Origin: Tyto alba
Lineage: Eukaryota; Chordata; Aves; Strigiformes; Tytonidae
Direction: 5' to 3'
Length of the DNA stretch: 64,000 nt
Assembly: GCF_018691265.1 (NCBI RefSeq)
Contig: NW_024881282.1
Span: 49,793,122 to 49,857,121, forward strand
The translations under genes were made by a program, and so were the position numbers. This document shows, in pieces, positions 25,251-38,280 of the stretch; positions within the stretch are counted from its first letter, which is position 1, and each line of letters begins with the position of its first letter. The notes beneath the pieces are model-generated. The model was given only the letters and a program-made list of their open reading frames with translations. It searched no databases and had not been told where the DNA came from.

Positions 25251-27592
25251 TCTTACTCATGATAAATGAACAGAGCAAGGATTAGGCCTATTTCTGCTCT
25301 TTCTTTGTCTGGGAAAGGGGAAATGAAAACAAAAAATACCAAAATACCAAACTCTTCTTAAATAGGTACCATATAGTCAGCTAGCCATTTTGATTAACTT
25401 CAACATCACTATCATTGTTCAGTGGCTTTTCTAATAGGAAAGATGACAGAAGAATAAAATAAAAAAAAAGATCAACAAAAAATATACCCTATATGGCAAG
25501 TTTAGCCAGGTCCACATATCTTATCACTGCTCTTGAAATACAGAGCATAAATCTCCTGTTTGCAAATATGAAGACCTTTCCTCCACCCAGACTGGCTTGT
25601 AAGGTACGTACTCAAGGTAATCCTACTGACAGGAGTCTGTGCAGAAATTTTAAAGAAACAGGAATCTAGCTACATATCCCTGATGGAAGAATATTTCTTC
25701 ATAAGTAGTATCTATGTATGCACATGTGTATACACTATAAATATTTAGCTCTACTACCTTTCTCTGCAGTGCATGTATAGCTAACCCAGCAGTGTCATCT
25801 GCAGCTCATCGTTAACAAAAGAAAGTCAAGTATTTACAATGTGAAATCTTGTGAAAGACTTCAGAGCACTCTGGCATAGTTACCTCAAAAAAAAAACAGC
25901 AGGATCCAGTATCACCACAAAACTGTTTTGGAAAGCAAGAGGGAATGCTTTACTCATCTAATTTCTCGGTGCATTTTAGGTAGACAAAACTTGGCCAACA
26001 ATGCAGGTTGGGCCTTTAATCAAGACCTTGCCTTTACGCTTCATTAACAAGACATCATTGTGTATTGGCTCAGTACTGACTCAGAATAAAAACACTCACC
26101 TACAAGAATCATCTTAAGAAATAGCATTTTTTATAGTGTCTAAATTTTCAGGGACGTCTAGCCACATCTGGCTACATTCAGTGCATGGAAAGAGAAGAAA
26201 GCACCACACTGATTTTGTGTAACTGCACGTTACCTCCTGAGGTGCCAAAATCAAATAAAATTGCAACAGGCTGTTACATTACTGAACATTTAGTAGTTCT
26301 TCTAATAGTTTAGATATTTCAGAATACTCTGCAGTATTGTACTAGCCAGAGAGTAGAGAAATCACAGTCCACTGAAGTCTGAAGCGATGACCTATTTCTA
26401 GTCCTTTACTGTTGCCAATGGGAAGATGCCACAAGGCAAGAATCAAGGGCTGTGCAAAAAGCAAATGGGTACCTCTTCCCTCCCTGTGATGCCTCCTTCC
26501 CTACTACATCTCTGGACTGTTAAGCAAGGGCTAATCACTAGTTCATGTCATATATTCAGTCTAGCACTGGCAACAGGAACAGAGTGGTAGGGCACACAAC
26601 TGTGTTTTACTGCAGTGATGCTGGAACATCACTGAGTCATAATTTCTGTGTGACACTGTGCTTGAATCTCAAACATCTCCGGTGACCGTTTGTAGTGAAA
26701 TGTACCTCAGTACTGCCGATTCCTGCAAGCCCCTGCTCAAATATGGCTATAAATACACTATCAAACAGAAAAGCCAGTAGTATCAGGAATTCTTTTCACG
26801 CTGCCTTTGACATCACAGTGTTTTACTGATGCAGTGTTCCTATGTACCTCAAGAATCAAAAAGTTCCAAATGTTCCACTACTTTACTCTCATTTTACACT
26901 TTCACTACCAACACATTGGATGTCCTGATTTTACAATGGGGACAATTCCATTGCCTCAATTCATAAAGAAGGCATTACCTAAGCAGCACTATATGTGCTA
27001 ATTATGAACCCTGATCATAGTAAAACCCAAAATGTTGTAAAAATTCCAGAAATGCTCAATGGAACTCTGATTTTTCACTCTGCATTAAAAGCATCATGCA
27101 GAAAAAGTAATTTCTAACAGATTACAAGAAAAGAAAGATATTGGAAAAATGATATAACAGTACAAGTCAGGGCAAAAAAAAATAACTGAAGCTTGAAGGT
27201 GTCTTTCATCACAAATTAAATACAGCACAAGGGTCAGTTATAAAAGAAGGAGTGGTGGGGCATTAAGGAGAAACAGAAATAAAAAACCTCATTCATTAGA
27301 GAAAGAGGAAAGATATTATTTATCTCCAAAGTGTTAAATTGAACTTGCTGCAAAATTGATCAGACCTCTCCAGACTCGGAAATACCCTGCGGCAAATATT
27401 GATCAAAAGCAGTGAATGTGCTACAGACCATGTTTATGTACCACATACAAAAAAAAAAAAAAGGGAGGGAAAAAGAACTAAAGTGTGTTTAAAACATATT
27501 TAACTTTGAAACACACTCAACTGCTGAGTTAATGATTGCATGAGTTATTGCAGCAATGTGTATGAGGATAGATTATCTTCAGAAAAACATAC

Positions 27593-27648
27593 CTGGCTAG
27601 ATTGAATGCATCATCGATCAAGCCTGCTCGATTACTGACAGAGATAAC
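27593..27648 (-). CDS. TRHDE: TRHDE micro-exon (VISVSNRAGLIDDAF)
   Basis: A 56-bp exon of 18 codons plus AG of a split arginine codon, reading VISVSNRAGLIDDAFNLA. The R-A-x-L-I-D-D-A-F sequence is a hallmark of M1 peptidases at the start of the helical C-terminal domain. The acceptor is ctcctcacag and the donor CAG/gtatgt. Phase 0 entry matches the previous exon, and the split AG plus A of the next exon restores arginine. Confidence 0.96.
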
Positions 27649-27746
27649 CTGTGAGGAGCAAGCACAAAAATTGAACCATTTAGGGTGATGAAACAGTGAA
27701 GGTTCACCTATCAAAGCAGATTTTAGGGATGAGAAGAGGAGCTTAC
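27649..27746 (-). other. TRHDE: TRHDE mini-intron, 98 bp
   Basis: Ninety-eight bases between the GYFRVNYD exon and the NRAGLIDDAF exon, with donor gtaagc and acceptor ctcctcacag. It is tiny compared with the other introns of this gene (0.5-19 kb). The two exons are read contiguously in phase 0. Confidence 0.96.
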
Positions 27747-27880
27747 CTCATGGTTCCTTGTTAGCTGATTAATTAGCAGCCTCCAATTCCTAATATCATA
27801 ATTAACTCTAAAGTAGCCAGTCTGGTTGATGTTCCCCAGCAACCAACTTGCCTCTTCCAAAGTAGGAATTCTGTGACGTT
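27747..27880 (-). CDS. TRHDE: TRHDE exon (GYFRVNYD, start of C-terminal helical domain)
   Basis: A 134-bp exon: AA completes a glutamate codon, followed by 44 codons running RHRIPTLEEASWLLGNINQT, then GYFRVNYD and finally QLTRNHE, ending in phase 0. SWLLGNINQTGYFRVNYD is the signature that opens the ERAP1-like C-terminal domain of M1 peptidases, and GYFRVNYD is diagnostic. The first ten residues (RHRIPTLEEA) differ from the mammalian version I recall (HHRITYLDKG), a natural place for lineage divergence. The acceptor is gtttccag and the donor GAG/gtaagc. The downstream intron is only 98 bp. Confidence 0.97.
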
Positions 27881-30800
27881 CTGGAAACAATGAACAAGAT
27901 GGGAAGGTGACTTGGTTTTAAATTTAAAAATTCTAAAGACATATCTGTTAAATTCTCTCCTTCTTTAAATAGCCATGAAGGCAGTAAACTTAATTCAAAG
28001 ACTGACAAAAACATTGTGTTTGATTAAGAATTTTCTTTATCTGTTCTGATGTAGAGAGACACCATCTGACATTCCTACAGAGAACTTTTACCCACACAGA
28101 ACTCCAAGGGTGTTTTTATTCTGGCAAACAGTATTTGGATGAGATGTGCCCATTTTAAGTCTGCTACCCTGATTCTGGACATGCTAAAATAGCTTTCTAC
28201 AAGCATAACTCAAACAATTCAATGGATGTGCTATAGAGAGAAGACTAAACCTGTGATTAAAACAAATGAATTCTTAAGTGTTTCTGCATGTAGTCAATGA
28301 AGCTTTCATATTGGATTTTAAATTAAAGTATTTCCAGTTGCACAGCTTCTAGCTACTAACCACTGAGGGTCTCCCCTTTAGAGCTAGACCAATTAACCTT
28401 GTAACAACTAACCCATTCTTCCTCCTTCCCCTCTTTTTAAGTAATCACTTTGAGGCTGAAAGTCTACATTTATTCCAGTATTTGAACAGTCAGGCAGTCC
28501 CCAACTATTTGCAGGACTAGGGATTTCAACAACAAAAATGCCCCTGAACTCATAACACACACTTCTTTCAGTATGGAAAGAATCATCATGGAATGAAGCC
28601 TCAGGCTTCAATGTCTCTTGAAGAAGCCTTCCATCTAGTAAATTATTCTGACAAAACGGATCATGAACCAGAACTCACTGAAAATTCAGAAACATTTTTT
28701 TCTACTATAATACAATTAGTTTGTACACTGTTGACAAAAGGAACAGTCTTCTCATGCATTTTTAAAAATAAAAAAGAAATACATAAGATTTCTTTTAAAC
28801 GTAATTCCATCAGGGAATTGTCTGGTATGCTTGAATTCCCTGAAAGTAAAAAATGGGAAAAAAAGTTAACAATACAATCTTAACAATTCACATATAGTAT
28901 CTAGTACCTAGACTTACCAAACAAATTGATTTGTTTCAGCCTTTCTCATAAAAAAGTAATTTCTGAGGAAATAATAGATGACTAGGACAGCAAATAAAAG
29001 TTATGCCTCTCCCTTGACTAAATATCTCTAGCAAACACACAAATAACTATCATTTTAAGAGTGCAAAGAATACAAGGAGCAGCAAGACCCGAATCCTAAA
29101 AACAGCTAATTATATGTTTAACTTTAAATTAATGGTTTTGCATTATGCACATGAATTCAGATAAAAAGCTGCAAGACTAAAAAAGAAAGTCCTCTTCTCA
29201 CCTAGGTAGTTCTGACATCATTAAAATTTCTTAAAAAAACACTTCTTAGAAATATTAAGGCCAGAATAACTCAGTTGTTGCCTATTCAATTCAACTGTTA
29301 TTGCTCTTTTAGGGTTTGTCTAACTGACTTGCACTAGTTCAATTTAATTATTCTACATAAACAACTGAAAACAAAAAAATACAGACCCTTGGGTTTAGTT
29401 AAAATATTGATTATATCCATTTACTTATCAGTGATAAAGCACAAAGCAGATACATTCTTTAGGGGCCAACGTATCCTGCAGAAATGGCACTAAGTGAGAA
29501 AGCCAGAATTAGGTCCTACAACTCTGTGGGCTTCTCAGGCATTCATACTGTCAAAGCACCTAAGCAGCTTTTGCCATGGAATCTAATTTGGAATAAGGTT
29601 TCAACACTGGGTTTCCTTCCTTCCACAGGGGTCTGTTAAACACTGGGATATATAGTTCAGTCCTAAGCAAACTCTGTTAGACTGCTATACTGATGGTGTT
29701 CCTCTGTTTAGATCCTTTTTCCACTGGACCCGAAGTCAGAATCACCCAGTTGCTCCAATCCTATTTATAGAAGACTTGAATTCTGGTTCCTGTGTAAATC
29801 ACTGAATCTTATACAAAGAAAAACATTACTGAAGAAATACTGTAAAAGATCATAACAATTTATAGCATAGTGATAAAGGCACTTTCTTAGAACAAATTTG
29901 GATAAAATACCTGCTGTAAAACAGAGAGAAGGAATTTCAATCTGGATCTACCACATCCTATTTAGTTTACCTACTATGATGCTGTGAATACAGCCTGTCA
30001 CCCCTAAATCTCAGCTATGTTCCTTACCAACCTAGTGATTTTCTTAAGAGCAATGGCAAAAATACCCACTTATATATCTAGGGGAGACTGCTGAGGGAAA
30101 CGACAACTTTTAGAGTTTCTCTTGGTTGTCAGGGGCGTACTGCCATGTGGGGTCAGGAGCAGGCTGCTCACACTTGGCAGAAAATCCTACCACCTGAACT
30201 CAGTACTGCTTTCTGCCCATGCTTTTCTGTTGCAGACTAATCTTTAAATGCTGCTATCCTCAAAAGTAGCTACTTGTAACTATTTAATCCCTGCACCTCT
30301 TTGGTACCTAAAAGCATATGGACTATGAGCACACATTAATCAATATCTGGGTAAATAAATACATTAAATTGAAATTTTCAAAATCAGATGTAATAAAAAA
30401 AACTACATACAGTTTTTCTTGTTCGAGTATTTATATTAAATTTTGGTCTCCGAATTGAGGACATTACTTATGCTTTAACAGAGTACTGAATGATACTTGC
30501 CAGTCAAGTATGACAAATTCAAAACAACCTATTTCACAAGTAACAGCTGTGCAACACCTCCAGCACATATTGTTTTAATGGAGAACAGTATCTCTTCAGA
30601 GCTCAATGGCATTATTGCTGTTTTGGTCAGTTTAAATCCAACCATAACCCCTCGCTATTATTTTTCAATAAGACCACTCATGTGTTGACCTTCTCCTGAA
30701 ATACAGGACAAGAATCTTTCATGCCTTTCCAGCTCATATAAGCAGGTGGTTATTTTAAGGGACTGCCTGATGCATGCGCTTCACATAGTTCTATATAATT

Positions 30801-32899
30801 TACTGGAATTTGATGTTTGAGTCTGTCGATTCTCTTGCTTTCCTATAAAAGAAATTCTTTCTTTAGGTGATTACAGCACTGAAAATTTCTATGTACCTGG
30901 GCAATTTCTCCACTTACCATAAACACATTTATTAGTGTCCTGTTAAAAATATTATAATTAGGGAAAAGGTAGTCCTTCAGTGTTAAACCCTGTATTAAAC
31001 CATCCATGACTTTCTAAACAACAACAAAGATTTAATCCGGGAAGAAATCTATCTTTGATGGTTTTAGTTCACCTCTTAAAATTCAATCTAAAATATATAT
31101 ACAGTTGTATTTGAGATTAAAGGAAAGTTTTTCAATCTTCTTCCATCAGAAAGTGTTTTTCCATGGTCATGTTTTACCTGGATGCCTCAGAAATTAACAC
31201 TGCTCTGAAACTTCCAGTTTTGCCACATACATATAGGAGATATTTAGGAGGAAATGGTTAAATTTAATGACATTTGTTCTGAAGTAAGGGAATCAGGGTC
31301 TGATTCTCACTTTCTCTGCTCTGGAAGTGTGAGACAGTCCTCCAGCTGGTGCTAACTGCATGTGGCTTGAAGTTCTGAGCATTCCCAGCTCTCGAGAAAC
31401 TTCAGCTCCATCAAAACCAGCAGGAATGATGGAAGCCTGTTCGCCCGCATGGCAACATGAGCTCCTTGTGAGGCAGGTCTGGGCAAAGGGCATCCCTCTG
31501 CAAGACACTACTCCAATGCTGACAAGAGCGTGGGCTAAACAGCTCTACTACCATTTCAAGTGTTCAGACTCACAGTTGTTATTTTAACTCTTCATTTTAT
31601 ACAACCACTAGCATACTAGGAAACTGGTTTATGCTGGTAGAATCCCTACTGGGAGAACTGACTCCATTTTCCTGCAAAAATAGCTGCACAAGAGTAGCAC
31701 AGTTTCATGACAACAAGAGCAAGTGAAATTTTTCTGACAAAGAAAGTGTTCTATGAGGAATTTCATCACAATCACAGTATTTTGTGAAGAGATAATGACT
31801 TTAACTACATTCTGCAGATTCTTTTGCAAGAACTTTTCATATGGGGAGAAGGCAAACCAGAAGAAGTTATTTCCATCTCACTTGCCATGTTGCCATAGCT
31901 TCATGTTGGAAAAAAATTTTTGTTATAGTGAACAACACAATAAATGGAGCCCATTAGTAAATATGATCATGTTCTGTCTCTCATACTCTCCTCAGACTAT
32001 CTGTCCATCCATTAATATTCCTGTATGATGGAACTGCTAACGTCTAAGGTGATACACAATGTAAGCAGCAGTCTTCTGTTAGGATCTTTGCTCAGCTGTT
32101 GGGATAAGGGGATTGATTCTGTCCACTCTCCCAAAATCATCCCAAGATTGCAAGCCTTGCATCCCTGGTCCTCACTATGGATGGCTAAAGTTGTAAAGCA
32201 GGACCTATGTATTTATTTTACTTCACAGTACTTTCCTTTCTCCCACTTTTGAAAGACAGAAGAGCGAAGTCTGGAAGTAACATGGCTCATGCTCAGCAGC
32301 TGAGTCTTAGAAAGGAAAAGAAACAGTATTTTTCTAATGCTGCACTATTGCTGCCCTAGTGGGCAGCCAGCAAATCCCACTTCAGAAGCAGCAGTCTTCT
32401 ACAAAATACTTTGTGGAGGAGAATCAGGCTGTCAAGGGGTTTACAGTTAAAATAGAGATTATCTAGTAGCAGGTGGCATAATATAGTAAATCAGAACTTC
32501 CTGTTTGGAAGGCAGTTGCCCCACTGAACTTCCTTTCCCACATCTCATTGCAATCTTGTAGAAATACGAAGAGGAGTCTGAATGAGAGTCACTTTACCAG
32601 AGGCAGGAAGGTCCACCAGAAGAGCATTTCCCTGGGACATTACAAATCAGTCCAGGTACAGGAGGTGGGGATGGAAAGGGCAGGGACACAGACTGTAAAG
32701 CTGCATCAGTCAGTTCAGCAGCACTTGCTGAGTCACACGGAGATGGACGCCGGGTCGCACTTGGAGCCTGAGCACCAGAACAATCATACCCAGGGAACAG
32801 CAAGTATGCCTTTGTCCAAAGCCTTGCTCACCTCTTTGAAATGCTAGCTAGATAAACCTTCTCACTTGCAGTTAAGGTCACTTCTGGATTTGCAGAAAC

Positions 32900-35300
32900 A
32901 CGGCAGGTGAGCCTGTGCTTCCACACTCAGTATGCCTTCAGTAGCAATCACCAACACCTTCTTACAAGCCCTGATAAGCAGTCACCTTGTGGGGTTGGCC
33001 TGAGTTCAAATCTGGTCCTTGACTTTTTACTCACTGCTGATTTTGGGCTGATCCCAAAACACTGTGGACATTATATTCGTACATCATTACAGTGACCACA
33101 AAACAGGCAGCTTATCTAGGAAAACCAGAAACAGGCCTTGGATCAATGACTTCCACAGAACCACTGAAATCTATCATTCAGCAGACCTGCAAGACGGTAG
33201 CACAAAAAGCACTGCAGCCACCTTAGTGTGATGTCTCTGACCTCAGCATGGATAGGAAGGCTGATCATGTCTTCTTTGTGACTGGTTCAGTTTTCAGAGG
33301 TTTAACAGCTATCACTCACCTGAAGCAGAATGGCCTCATCCATGGCTATGGGGAGTGAACAGGAAAAAAGGTGTTGGTGACATATCTGTGCAGTACTGAG
33401 AGCAAAAGAGACAGCTCCATTTCACATGCCCAGACAAACTGAGCCAGTAGAATGGTCATCTGATGGTTGGTATATGAACTGATGAGTAGAAAAATGGTTA
33501 TGTAAATGCTCACTAAGGAGAAGAGAGATTGGCAGAAGCACTTGCAAAATTAAAACCTTCCAAAACTATGACTACACACTTCCCTCAAACAGGCGAATAT
33601 GAAACATCTTAGAGATTATGCACTTCACCAGACAAGTTACCAAGGCCGGGCACTGTCCCCTCTACAGGATTTGTTGAAAGGGACAGTGAATTACATTTCA
33701 AAAAGACACTGCACAGTTCTGATTTCCAGTGTGTCTTTTCACCTTGGTGTTGTGAAGAGTGGACAGAATGAGCTCTGTTGCCAGCAGCTGGGATGAGCTG
33801 CAATTATCTGAACTAATCCTGATCAGTATATTGAACAATCAGTGATCTCAATACCTTACTAGGTCTAGTAGGTAACCAGACATGGCCAGGATGAGTAGAG
33901 AAGAACAACCCAAACATCCTACATTCAGTGGCTCTCACAAGACTGGACAGCAGCCTTTTATCCTGTGCTCATGAAGATGCCAATGAAAATCCTACAATAC
34001 CTGGATGAGGTCACAAACACAGTAGCAGAGAGGATGCAAAAATCAGTAATTCTCTTTTGTCCTTCTGGATGTACATGAAGGAAGAGACTTCTCCATCAGC
34101 AAATAAACATCCCTGGTGAACTCTAGTGCAAGGCAGGGGATGTACTACCCTGGGAAATTGTTATTCAAACTTCCACAAAAAAGGAATATTTCTTGATGGT
34201 ACTATACGTAGCTATCTCAAAACTGCCGTGGCTTCATTTCTCCTAGATAACACACAGACAAGGTTAATTTTATTGAAAAATTTAAGTGGTATGTCAAGAT
34301 ATCATAATGGTAGTCATTAACTTGGACCCTTTTCATCACTGGCAGCTGAAATGAGGTATGTGATCAGCATTACACAACAGACAGCTGTTCAGCATCTCCT
34401 ATCCACTCTTCAGGTTATACTGGAAGCTTCTTTAGCACTGCAGTTTAGCCAACACAAAGGAGATGCCTGCTCCTTCCTAAAGAGGGTATGGAAACCATCC
34501 TCACGAACAGCATTTCCTCCAAATCTGATTTGAGTATCTGCATTCCATTACATTCACTTGAAGAACAATGTGACCACTTCCAATCTTCCAAATATCCTCT
34601 GGAGTAGTTTGTTTCACCTCCAGCTTGCGGAGTTGTTCCCAGACTACTCACTGGGACAACACTTGAAACTGTGTCCTCTGCACAACAGAAAGTCTTCAGG
34701 ATTCTTCCTGTCCACAACAATCAATCCTGGAAATATCCTTTCCAGTCTCAGAATCCCTCCCACATCCCCATGAAACAAACATACCAGCTGCAGAAAATCT
34801 CCAAGAGTATCACAAAATCATCTACACCAGCCCCAATACATAACAGTATGTACAATGAATCATACATTGAGTACATCCAGGGATGGTCTTACTGACTTTT
34901 TTATGTTGAGGAATTCTCCAGCTGAGCTAGACAACAGTAAGTGGAAGCAAGAGGACATCCTTGCTGTAGTTGTAAGTTAACAGTCTCATTTTCGATGAGG
35001 CACAGCAAGTGAGTGACTGAATAAGAAAATAATGAGGAAGGACAAGGATAATGACAATAGATCACAGTGGCATTGATTCGCTGTACAGGAAACTGATGAC
35101 TCAGAAATGCTCCTCTTTAATTTCTATATAGCAGCCACCCCAAAATCATTGCTCACACTGGCCATCATTAATTTGTTGATTTCTTGAAGGCATTCCAATA
35201 GGAGCAGTAGATCTTAAAAGAGTGGGGTAGTGGTTTTATGGACTTGTTCCTCCACAGCACTCTGCAAGTAAAAGGCAATGAAGAAGCAACTGTGCAGGTA
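32900..35300. other. Unexplained higher-complexity stretch
   Basis: About 2.4 kb with fewer homopolymers and more balanced composition than flanking intron, carrying many interrupted short frames on both strands. I do not recognise any protein domain or repeat consensus in it. Possibilities are a strongly decayed retroelement interior, a decayed processed pseudogene, or conserved non-coding sequence. Boundaries are estimates by eye. Confidence 0.3.
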
Positions 35301-35397
35301 ATAGTGATATACTGAACTTTCAAGGCAGGAGTGAAGGGAAGGAGGCATGCATGTACAACCTATTGGGATGAGATGAGATGAAATGATCAACTCTCTC

Positions 35398-35450
35398 TGA
35401 AGTCAGTGGGAATCTTTCTATTAACTTCAATGAGAGTTCAATCAAGCCCT
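35398..35450 (+). repeat. Possible ancient amniote repeat fragment
   Basis: The stretch contains TGAAGTCAGTGGGAAT, then TTAACTTCAATGAGAG, then ATCAAGCCCT. It resembles a motif common in reptile and bird genomes (tgacttcaatgggag followed by atcaggccct) that I cannot assign to a named family with certainty. Confidence 0.45.
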
Positions 35451-36774
35451 AAAGGACAAAGGTAGAGCAAGTCATTATGGCAGACTGTGAAAGTGCAAAC
35501 AAGTTTGGAAGTATTCTGGAGGTGTTGATACTAAAAGTTTGGCCAATGCAATATCTTTCTGCAAAATGAGGCAGGATCTGTATACTCTGACTAGAGCATG
35601 TTTCCCAGGTATGAAAATTCCTTGGATCCAGGTGAATTTCTAGATCATTGTATCACAGGAGCAGCATAAAACACGTTACATTCTGATAAGTTGCAAATGA
35701 TCAGGGGAAAGAAACACATGCCTTATACCACTAGAAAGCTGTGATACTCAGTTTCCCACTGACCGTGCACCATTCATTTCTATTCCTACCGGCTGCTAAG
35801 ATCTGTGTGATTATTATCTTTTAGTGACTTACAAAAGAGAAAAAAATGAAAAAGCACAGGCTCACACAGGTTTGACTCTTTCCTCTCTCCAGTTAAATTT
35901 CTATCAGGGCAAATGTCTATACCCTTCTAATTTTACAGGAAGGGGTCAGTTCTCCCTCCAAAGCCCATGTGTCAAGGGGATGCATGGATCCTTCTTTTCC
36001 CTTCCATATAATCATTTTATTCAAGTCTCCACATTTCTTTCCTCACTGTCTTCAACTCCAGTCAGCTGATGTAGCATGAGCTGCTAAGGAAACAGAGAAA
36101 TATTTCAAATTTCTATGGCGGGATTCCTTTCTTAGGCAATAAAAACCACTGGTATCTAGCCCTAACTGTCCTCAGGACAGTAACTGTTATGACCATGTAG
36201 GAATTGAGGAGGAAGAAAATAAGTAGTAAGCAGAATAATGCACTTTTGAGGACCAGCATCTGGTTATCTAATAGAGAGAAGAAATACTTTGATAGATCAA
36301 TAAGGAAACTTTTTAATGGCAGTAAACATTTCTTAGCCCTGGTTCAGACTATGGATTGGAGTTAAAAATGCCAGTATTCTAAATACTTTGCATTTACTAA
36401 GTCATACTCATCAGATGCTTTTCTATAAAAATATTACATTTAACTTTCACCAATTAATAAAGTGAATTGCATTCATCAATGATTTAATATCTGTTGCTAA
36501 ATATAAAATACTTAGGACTTAGGTACACATTTCTATGTAGAAGCTTTTCATTATACTGTCTAACCTCTGCAATAATTATAAATCTTTCTTGCTGCTCATC
36601 CTTCATGCTTCCTCCATCCCTTCCCAACTCTCCTTTTTTATGTAATTAATTTCAAGTAGCTAAAACTGGGTGCAGAGCAACTAAACAATTATCTAAGATC
36701 AATTCCAAAGAAACAGTTGAGGAAAACACAAGTATGCTTTATGAGATTCCACTGGGAGGAAAGTTTATTTTTAC

Positions 36775-36863
36775 CTGATTTGTTAGACACCCATATAATT
36801 GCCTCTGATGAGATGTGGCTCGTATTTCCTACTGCAATTGTTAATGGAATCTGCCACAAGTAG
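36775..36863 (-). CDS. TRHDE: TRHDE exon (YLWQIPLTI beta-domain segment)
   Basis: An 89-bp exon: one base completes the split serine, then 29 codons (YLWQIPLTIAVGNTSH to IIWVSNKS), then a single G. The W-x-IPLT motif is characteristic of the beta-sandwich domain of M1 aminopeptidases. Two sequons (NTS and NKS) are present. The acceptor is cttgcag and the donor TCAG/gtaaaa. It is isolated between a 19.2-kb upstream and an 8.9-kb downstream intron. Its open frame continues past the donor into intron without meaning. Confidence 0.96.
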
Positions 36864-38049
36864 CTGCAAGACAAAGGAGGGGGAATCTAAGAACAAAAAT
36901 ACTGAACTGATTCTTCTCACAGCAATCAGGGATCATGTCAAAGAAATCAAAACACAATTTCAGTAGCAGTGTAAAGATGTGGATTCTAACAAGTTACTTT
37001 GATTTTGAAATGCATTTGCTATTAGCAATGAAACAATGAAAAAGTCATTCATCTTAAAAAACCCCTAAATTATATTTCACATTTTTCACACACTATCATC
37101 ATATGAGGACTTTCTTAGCAAGGCTCTCCTAATTTAACAAAATGGTTCACAAAAAAAGGAAATAGTAATTTCCCATAGAAAGAACACTTTTTTACATTTA
37201 CTTAGGAACAGAGACCTCTAGGTAAAACATGCTTTGATTTACAGAGACTCAAAAGTTTAAAAATAACATACTCTTCTAGCACCTACTTAAAAAGCTATGT
37301 TGGGCTTTCATAGCCGCTGGTTTATAAAAACAAAATGAATGGGATGGATCTCTACTTCTTTGCACCACTTATTATCATTTATGTGTACACAAACTGGACA
37401 AAACATGTTAGATATGCATTTGGAGATATATGGGTACAATCAGACCCCAACTTCCTTATAGGGTATCACAAGTTCTTTCTCATTTGGAATAAATGTTATA
37501 ATTTACCTAAATCTTTTATACAACATCTTTATCTCAATAAACAGAAATTGACTGTATGAAGTCAATTTTTTGAGGGAGAGATGGTAAGGATGAATTGCTA
37601 CACGTCTTCCATCATCACCTCTATTCCTCTACTCTCAAAAGTATAATTTCACCAGCCAGTGAAAGAACAGGCATTCCTTCATAGGCCTGCCACGTCAATG
37701 TGTACACCAGTCAAGGAGGGAAAGTACTCAAAACTGGTACAGGTGGTACCTTTGTCTAGGGAGTATGTGTGCATTTAAGCAAGGCAAGAGAATGGCCCCA
37801 AATCAGGTACCACTGTACACTACCACTTTGATACCAAATAAGTATATCATTTCAGACTGATTGAATTAAAATGGTGCACGGATGAGTGTGGGCAAATTCT
37901 TGATGTCTGCATCAGGTCCTCTCCTGCTAGTACACAGTGCTGCAAAACTAGCCTATGGTACTAAAAAAAATTGGGTTTTCTCCCTTCCACTTACTCAGAA
38001 GCCTGGTCCACTGCACTACAAACACCACCCGAATGTGCTACAACCGCAG

Positions 38050-38280
38050 TTGACACATGCTGGTTTGCAATGGTTGCCTCACAAGACCTGCCTTGCAGGC
38101 CTCCCTTGGGGGCTGGGGGAGGGAGAGACCCCTGCCCTGCTGTCCCTGCTGCCGTGTTCCCTCCTGGCCCCCCCCCACCCATTCACGAAGAGCCCCCTGC
38201 ATGCACAGGGGTTTGCAGGGCTCAGAACAGAACTGCATGTGCCGGGAAACACTTGTCCATACATCAGTGATTCAGCAGAG
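38050..38280. other. GC-rich patch with G- and C-runs
   Basis: It contains CTTGGGGGCTGGGGGAGGG, a C10 run near 38169-38178 and GCATGCACAGGGG. Several overlapping frames on both strands are by-products of low stop frequency in GC-rich DNA. No family recognised. The spaced G-runs could form a G-quadruplex on the plus strand. Confidence 0.4.

Larger units (their letters stand above)
11064..27592 (-). other. TRHDE: TRHDE intron, 16.5 kb
   Basis: Non-coding. It holds solo LTR copy 2 (11946-13012), a MIR-like SINE (19150-19310), a GC-rich patch with a perfect hairpin (19750-20160), a T8/A26 junction (24110-24143) and a CpG-bearing GC-rich patch (24880-25250). Elsewhere it is AT-rich, with T or A runs (13390-13404, 27449-27461) and nothing I can identify. 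No TRHDE-like exon lies inside it, and the flanking exons join directly in phase. Confidence 0.92.
27881..36774 (-). other. TRHDE: TRHDE intron, 8.9 kb
   Basis: Non-coding by the exon chain. The part from 27881 to about 32500 is ordinary AT-rich intron. From about 32900 to 35300 the base composition is more balanced, with several 60-90-codon frames but no recognised family. A short repeat-like motif lies at 35398-35450. No LTR or clear LINE was seen. Confidence 0.9.
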
